Of a stretch of DNA of 64,000 nucleotides, positions 60,226 to 64,000 are shown piece by piece. The stretch covers positions 54,769-118,768 of the forward strand of contig QANT01002239.1 in assembly GCA_003254885.1 (NCBI GenBank), given 5' to 3'. The notes beneath the pieces were generated by a model. It did not search any database, had not been told where the DNA came from, and saw only the letters and a list, made by a program, of their open reading frames with translations. Position 1 is the first letter of the stretch, and each line of letters begins with the position of its first letter. A program made the translations under genes and the position numbers. This DNA comes from Purshia tridentata (Eukaryota > Streptophyta > Magnoliopsida > Rosales > Rosaceae).

Positions 60226-61227
60226 TCAAGGACAGGCAACTGAAACAACATGAGGAACTTTTCCATCATCGAAAGGCAAGCTAACATACTCCCTAGCAAA
60301 CTCCTCAGCAATTTCCCTGGCAAGCTCTCTATGCATAGCCTTGCAGTACATATACAACACAGCATTCGCCGCAGCATTATAAAGCAGAATATTCATAAGG
60401 AAAATCGAAGCCACCACAATTCGCGCTACAAATAACCAACTCTTCCACCCATCAGTATGCCCATCCAAACCCAAGTCGGAAATACAGAAAGCAAAAATCG
60501 CCCTTAAAAAGAAGAAAAATAACACCAAAGACAAGGCCACCCCTCTCATTCCCTTAATCAAATTCGCACTTCGGGTCAAGGCCTGGAACCCCCAAGTCGA
60601 TTCCACCACAACAACCACAGAAGCCAGGATCCAGTTCACTTGAAGATACAGCACAACCAGCACCAAAGGAATCATAAAAACCACAATAAACCCAATAATA
60701 AAAGGCGAAGAGGACTCCATATTAACCCCCATCAGCTTAAGCACTCCACCCACCAAAGCCACGAGTAGCCCCCAGGCAAGGAAAACCAGTAAATCAACGA
60801 TCTGGGCAGCAAGAAAGGTACCCAATAGGCGCAAGAAGGAAGCGGAAATGGACTTGATAGCAGATATGAGCTTGACGGGTCGGCCATAGAAGCCGTGAAA
60901 GACACTGGAGGTGATTGAGGCGAGGGCGCAGAGAGCCAAGACGAAAACGAAGAGGGCGAAAGCGAGAACGAGAACAAGGGTTTTGGTGGGGATGGTGGGT
61001 TGGTTTTGACGAGGGGAAAAAGTTAAGAGCTTGAAAAAAGCCTGGGAGTTGTTTGGAAATGGAGCGATGAGGAGGGTATGGAGGGTTGGGAAGACGATGA
61101 AGGAGAAAGAGAGAGGGAGAAGGAAGAGGACTGAGAGGGCTAAAAAGTGGCGGGAACGGGCTTTTATTATGCGGTTCGATTCGGTGAGCACTGTGAACAG
61201 GTGCAGAGGTGGCGATGGAGTCTCCAT
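60226..61227 (-). CDS. Multi-pass membrane protein (At1g69430-like)
   Basis: A single exon from ATG 61227 (METPSPPLHLFTVL) to TGA at 60226 encodes 333 residues. The frame continues upstream of 61227, but that sequence crosses into the transposon end, so the METPSP start is chosen. About six hydrophobic segments are visible, including HFLALSVLFLLPLSFSFIVF, TLVLVLAFALFVFVLALCAL, IVDLLVFLAWGLLVALVGGV and IIGFIVVFMIPLVLVVLYLQ. Conserved plant-family stretches are STWGFQALTRSANLIKG and the C-terminal MYCKAMHRELAREIAEEFAR. The function is unknown; the Arabidopsis homologue has only a misleading 'son of sevenless' label. The compartment cannot be told, as no clear signal peptide is present. An hAT element begins 87 bp upstream. 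Confidence 0.88.
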   Translation of the reverse strand: METPSPPLHLFTVLTESNRIIKARSRHFLALSVLFLLPLSFSFIVFPTLHTLLIAPFPNNSQAFFKLLTFSPRQNQPTIPTKTLVLVLAFALFVFVLALCALASITSSVFHGFYGRPVKLISAIKSISASFLRLLGTFLAAQIVDLLVFLAWGLLVALVGGVLKLMGVNMESSSPFIIGFIVVFMIPLVLVVLYLQVNWILASVVVVVESTWGFQALTRSANLIKGMRGVALSLVLFFFFLRAIFAFCISDLGLDGHTDGWKSWLFVARIVVASIFLMNILLYNAAANAVLYMYCKAMHRELAREIAEEFAREYVSLPFDDGKVPHVVSVACP

Positions 61228-61345
61228 GGCGGATTGGGATTTGGGAATAGCTTGCAGGAGAAGGAAGCAAAGAACCAAGTCTCCAAGAAATGAAGAATGT
61301 GTTCTGTCAGGAGTAGGGGTGGGCATAAAAACCGTACACCGGAAA

Positions 61346-61422
61346 CACCGGACCAAACCGGAGGCAAAAAACTCAAAAAAATCCGAGTTGACCAAAAAAG
61401 TCAACACCGGTTTGGTCCGGTG
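61346..61422. repeat. Perfect 16-bp inverted repeat, subterminal in the hAT element
   Basis: CACCGGACCAAACCGG (61346-61361) and its exact reverse complement (61407-61422) are separated by 45 bp. Subterminal repeats of this kind bind transposase in Ac-type elements. The role here is inferred. Confidence 0.85.
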
Positions 61423-63010
61423 CGGGTTTCGGTTCTACCCCATTTACACCAAACCAAACTAAACCGGCCCGGTTTATTAAATAATTAATTTTAAAATTTT
61501 AAAATATATGAATTTTATGTAAATTTATTGATTTTTATATGTTTTAGTTTCTATTATAGAGTTTAAAATAATAATAAAAAACCAAAACCTTCTATTAAAT
61601 TTATAAATTTTATATATGTTATAACTTTGTATATATTTATATGCTATAATTTATAATTTATATATTTGATTTATTTGAATATTTGATAGTATATAGTTTA
61701 TATTATTTAATTAATCAAGTTATCAAACAATTAAGATATAGGGTTACTTACTAGGGTATATGTTTTAGGATTATAACATATACTAGTATAAAATATATAT
61801 ATAATTGCATAAGTATATACCCTATACCCTATAATTGTTTAAGTATAATAAGGTATAATAAGGTATAATGGTATATGATACTATATGGTTTAAGGCTTTA
61901 AGACTATAAAACTATAACATTAAAATATATAAGTGTATGAATTATATAATTATATATTTTTTGTTCTAACTTTTAAAGTTTTAATTGATTTGCATTTGGC
62001 CAAATTTGGGTTTGGCCAAACCCCAAATGAAACCCCAATCTAAGTGAAACCCCAATTTGAAACGAAACCCCAATCTGACTTTCTTAACTCACATGTCATG
62101 TGAAGCTCACATGACTTGAACTTTTGAAGGCTGAAAACGAAACCCCAAAGGCTGAACTTAGTCAGTCAGTCCACTCAGCCAGCCTCTAAGCCTTCTTCAC
62201 TCTCGATCAAACTCAAACCCTACCAGAACTGAAACAAACCCAGCAGCAACTGAGCTGCGCAGTCACGAACGAAGCCACCACTCACTTTCAGTCTCGCCAT
62301 CTCAGCCTCGAGCCCTCTCACTCTCGCTATCTCTCACTCTCAGACAGTATCACAATCAAGTCTCGCAACTCAGTCACGATCTCAGTCGCGAACTCGGAAT
62401 CTCAGTCGCGAACGCATCAGTGCAACACTCGTCATTCTCTGCTCTCCGTCTCTCGATTCAGTCTCTCATTTTTTATTTTCCTGAAGTCTGAAATCTGATC
62501 TGTGTCTCTCTCAAATACTCACTAAGTTTGAAGGTTTGTCTCTCTCACTTTCATCTTTTACTCTCTGATTCCAATTAGTGATTTAGGTTTAGGGTTTCGA
62601 ATCTTAATTTTGAAATTTAATTGGGGTTTCGAATTTTGAATGGGGTTTCGAATTTTGATTTTAAATTGGGGTTTATACTTTATAGGTTGGGGTTTTCAAG
62701 TTAGGGTTTATATTTTGTGGCTCTGTTTCTTTGCAATTTCAGTTAGGGTTTGTATGATCAATTAACTAATTAAGGTTTTCAATTGTTGAATTCATATGGT
62801 CAGGTTTCAGGTCTGTCACTGTGAGTGTGCGAGTGTGTTGTGTGCCTTCATTAGGTGCGAACTCACGATCTCAGTTGCTATGTTTTGGTTTTGTGAATTC
62901 TGTCATTTTGTGTTTTGGCCAATGTATATGTTCATTGCTCTGTGGTGTGTGTGTTTACTGTTTTTCCTATGTTTTGGTTCTTTTTTTACAGTTTTAATTC
63001 TGTTAATTTG

Positions 63011-64000
63011 ATGGATCCTCAAGCACAAGAAACCCAAAGCCACCTATCCTCCACTGCCTTTGCTACTTCACCATCACCAACACCTACAGCAGCCCCCACA
63101 CAACCATCACCAACACCTGCCCCTACACGCCCTGACCCAAGTGGTGTTAGGCCACCACTACCAACTGGTTCAAGGAAACCAGTCAAGGAAAAGTCTTTTG
63201 TTTGGGATCACTTTGAAAAGTATGATGATGTGAGTGAGGTTAGTAAGCCAGATGGAACTAAGTTTCAAATTATCAAAAAGAGAGCTAGGTGCAAGTATTG
63301 CAAGATGCACTATGCTGCTGACCCTAATGTGAATGGTACCTCTACATTGAAGAAACACATAAAACAACAATGTAAGTCTTACCCGGGGAGAATTCAAGAT
63401 AAAAGGCAAAAGACATTGTCTTTTGACGAAACAGTGGGCAATTTAGTGGCTAGGGGGTCTAACAAGGATGATTGTCTCAAGGCTTGTGTGGAAATGGTGA
63501 TCATTGATGAGTTGCCTTTTAGCTTTGTTGAAGGTAGAGGGTTTAGAAGATTTTGCAGTGTTGCTTGCCCTATTTTCCAAGTCCCATCCCGTAGGACCCT
63601 TGTTAGGCATTTCTTGGTCTTGTATGATGAAATGAAGGTAAATTTGAAAAATGATCTAGCTTCACATAGGATATGCCTCACAACCGACACTTGGACTAGT
63701 TGTCAAAATGTTAACTACATGGTCATCACTGCCCACTTTATAGATAGTGAATGGAAGCTGCACAAGAGGGTTTTGAACTTTAGAGTGATAGCCAATCACA
63801 AGGGGAGTTCAATTGGGAAGCTTTTGGAACAATGTTTGCTAGAATGGGGTGTGGAGAGGGTTCTTACCATATCAGCAGATAATGCCTCATCAAACATGGT
63901 GGCAATTGACTATCTAAAAGGCAAGATGAAGCATTGGACAAATGCTAAGATGGTTTTGGGGGGCCAGTACATGCATGTGAGATGTTGTGCTCATATTGTG
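63011..64000 (+). CDS. hAT-Ac family transposase, partial (runs off the window)
   Basis: From ATG 63011 the frame is open for 330 codons to the window end with no stop. A Pro/Ser/Thr-rich N-terminus (about 1-60) precedes a BED zinc finger (CKYCKMHYAA...STLKKHIKQQC, about 97-124). The RNase-H-like catalytic core follows: CLTTDTWTS carries the first catalytic Asp and ISADNASSNMVAID the second; the frame ends in CCAHIV, the conserved Cys-His stretch before the dimerisation region. Such enzymes excise and reinsert hAT elements by cut-and-paste in the nucleus. No frameshift or stop is seen in this part, so the copy may be young. A leader intron between about 62530 and 63000 is possible. Confidence 0.9.
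   Translation, partial: MDPQAQETQSHLSSTAFATSPSPTPTAAPTQPSPTPAPTRPDPSGVRPPLPTGSRKPVKEKSFVWDHFEKYDDVSEVSKPDGTKFQIIKKRARCKYCKMHYAADPNVNGTSTLKKHIKQQCKSYPGRIQDKRQKTLSFDETVGNLVARGSNKDDCLKACVEMVIIDELPFSFVEGRGFRRFCSVACPIFQVPSRRTLVRHFLVLYDEMKVNLKNDLASHRICLTTDTWTSCQNVNYMVITAHFIDSEWKLHKRVLNFRVIANHKGSSIGKLLEQCLLEWGVERVLTISADNASSNMVAIDYLKGKMKHWTNAKMVLGGQYMHVRCCAHIV

Larger units (their letters stand above)
61314..64000 (+). mobile_element. hAT transposon, left end to window edge
   Basis: TAGGGGTGGGCATAAAAACCG at 61314-61334 is a typical plant hAT terminal sequence. It is followed by GC-rich subterminal repeats built on CCGG and GGTTTGG, then AT-rich DNA, a promoter-like pyrimidine-rich stretch (about 62200-62550) and the transposase frame. 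The 8 bp just outside (GTCAGGAG, 61306-61313) would be the target duplication if the right end, beyond this window, carries the same bases. The transposase supports the family assignment independently. Confidence 0.75.

Noticed and set aside
61228-61407. N-terminal extension of the minus-strand membrane protein up to 61407
   Set aside because: The extension starts with a non-ATG codon and lies partly in the hAT terminus. METPSP at 61227 is the family-like start.

Overview
This window is nuclear DNA of a flowering plant. It is AT-rich, has spliced GT-AG genes with short exons, plant-type tRNA-Asn and tRNA-Trp genes, plastid and mitochondrial targeting peptides, a WRKY factor and plant transposons. 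The gene set and order suggest a eudicot, probably a rosid. I cannot name the species from sequence alone. I spliced all protein models by hand, checking reading phase at every junction. They are good drafts, but no transcript supports them.

Layout. Positions 1-7.5 kb hold no protein gene. They contain a foldback MITE (886-1257), a tRNA-Asn and an LTR-like element packed with short palindromes (about 4.0-6.1 kb). From 7.5 to 14.4 kb there are three tandem GT61 glycosyltransferase genes, each with a short membrane-anchor exon and one phase-1 intron. From 15.4 to 33.2 kb lies a dense run: plastid chorismate mutase, a DUF538 protein, a mitochondrial RETARDED ROOT GROWTH-like protein (minus strand), the plastid division factor MinE head-to-head with it, a tRNA-Trp, a BUB3-like WD40 protein and eIF5A. 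Isopentenyl phosphate kinase (minus) follows at 34.3-37.6 kb, a group I WRKY factor at 39.4-42.2 kb, and an EDR2-like DUF1336 protein (minus) at 43.2-45.6 kb. A gene-poor stretch of about 6 kb leads to a DHHC S-acyltransferase (53.1-58.0 kb) and a multi-pass membrane protein (minus, 60.2-61.2 kb). The right end is an hAT transposon whose transposase frame stays open to the window edge.

The genes are unrelated housekeeping and regulatory genes rather than one pathway. Their order is informative. From memory, chorismate mutase, RRG, MinE, BUB3.3, eIF5A, a DHHC transferase and a membrane protein lie consecutively at Arabidopsis At1g69370-At1g69430, while eIF5A, WRKY4 and a DUF1336 gene lie at At1g13950-At1g13970. 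This window appears to keep both sets in one unfractionated block.

The observations most worth checking are: (a) a tandem duplication of the eIF5A leader that puts an in-frame upstream ATG and a Ser-Leu repeat, encoded by a CT microsatellite, in front of the normal start; (b) a roughly 1.8 kb array of dozens of short perfect hairpins inside the LTR-like element, including two copies of one stem-loop with a compensatory base change; and (c) an apparently intact hAT element whose end lies 87 bp upstream of a conserved gene's start codon.
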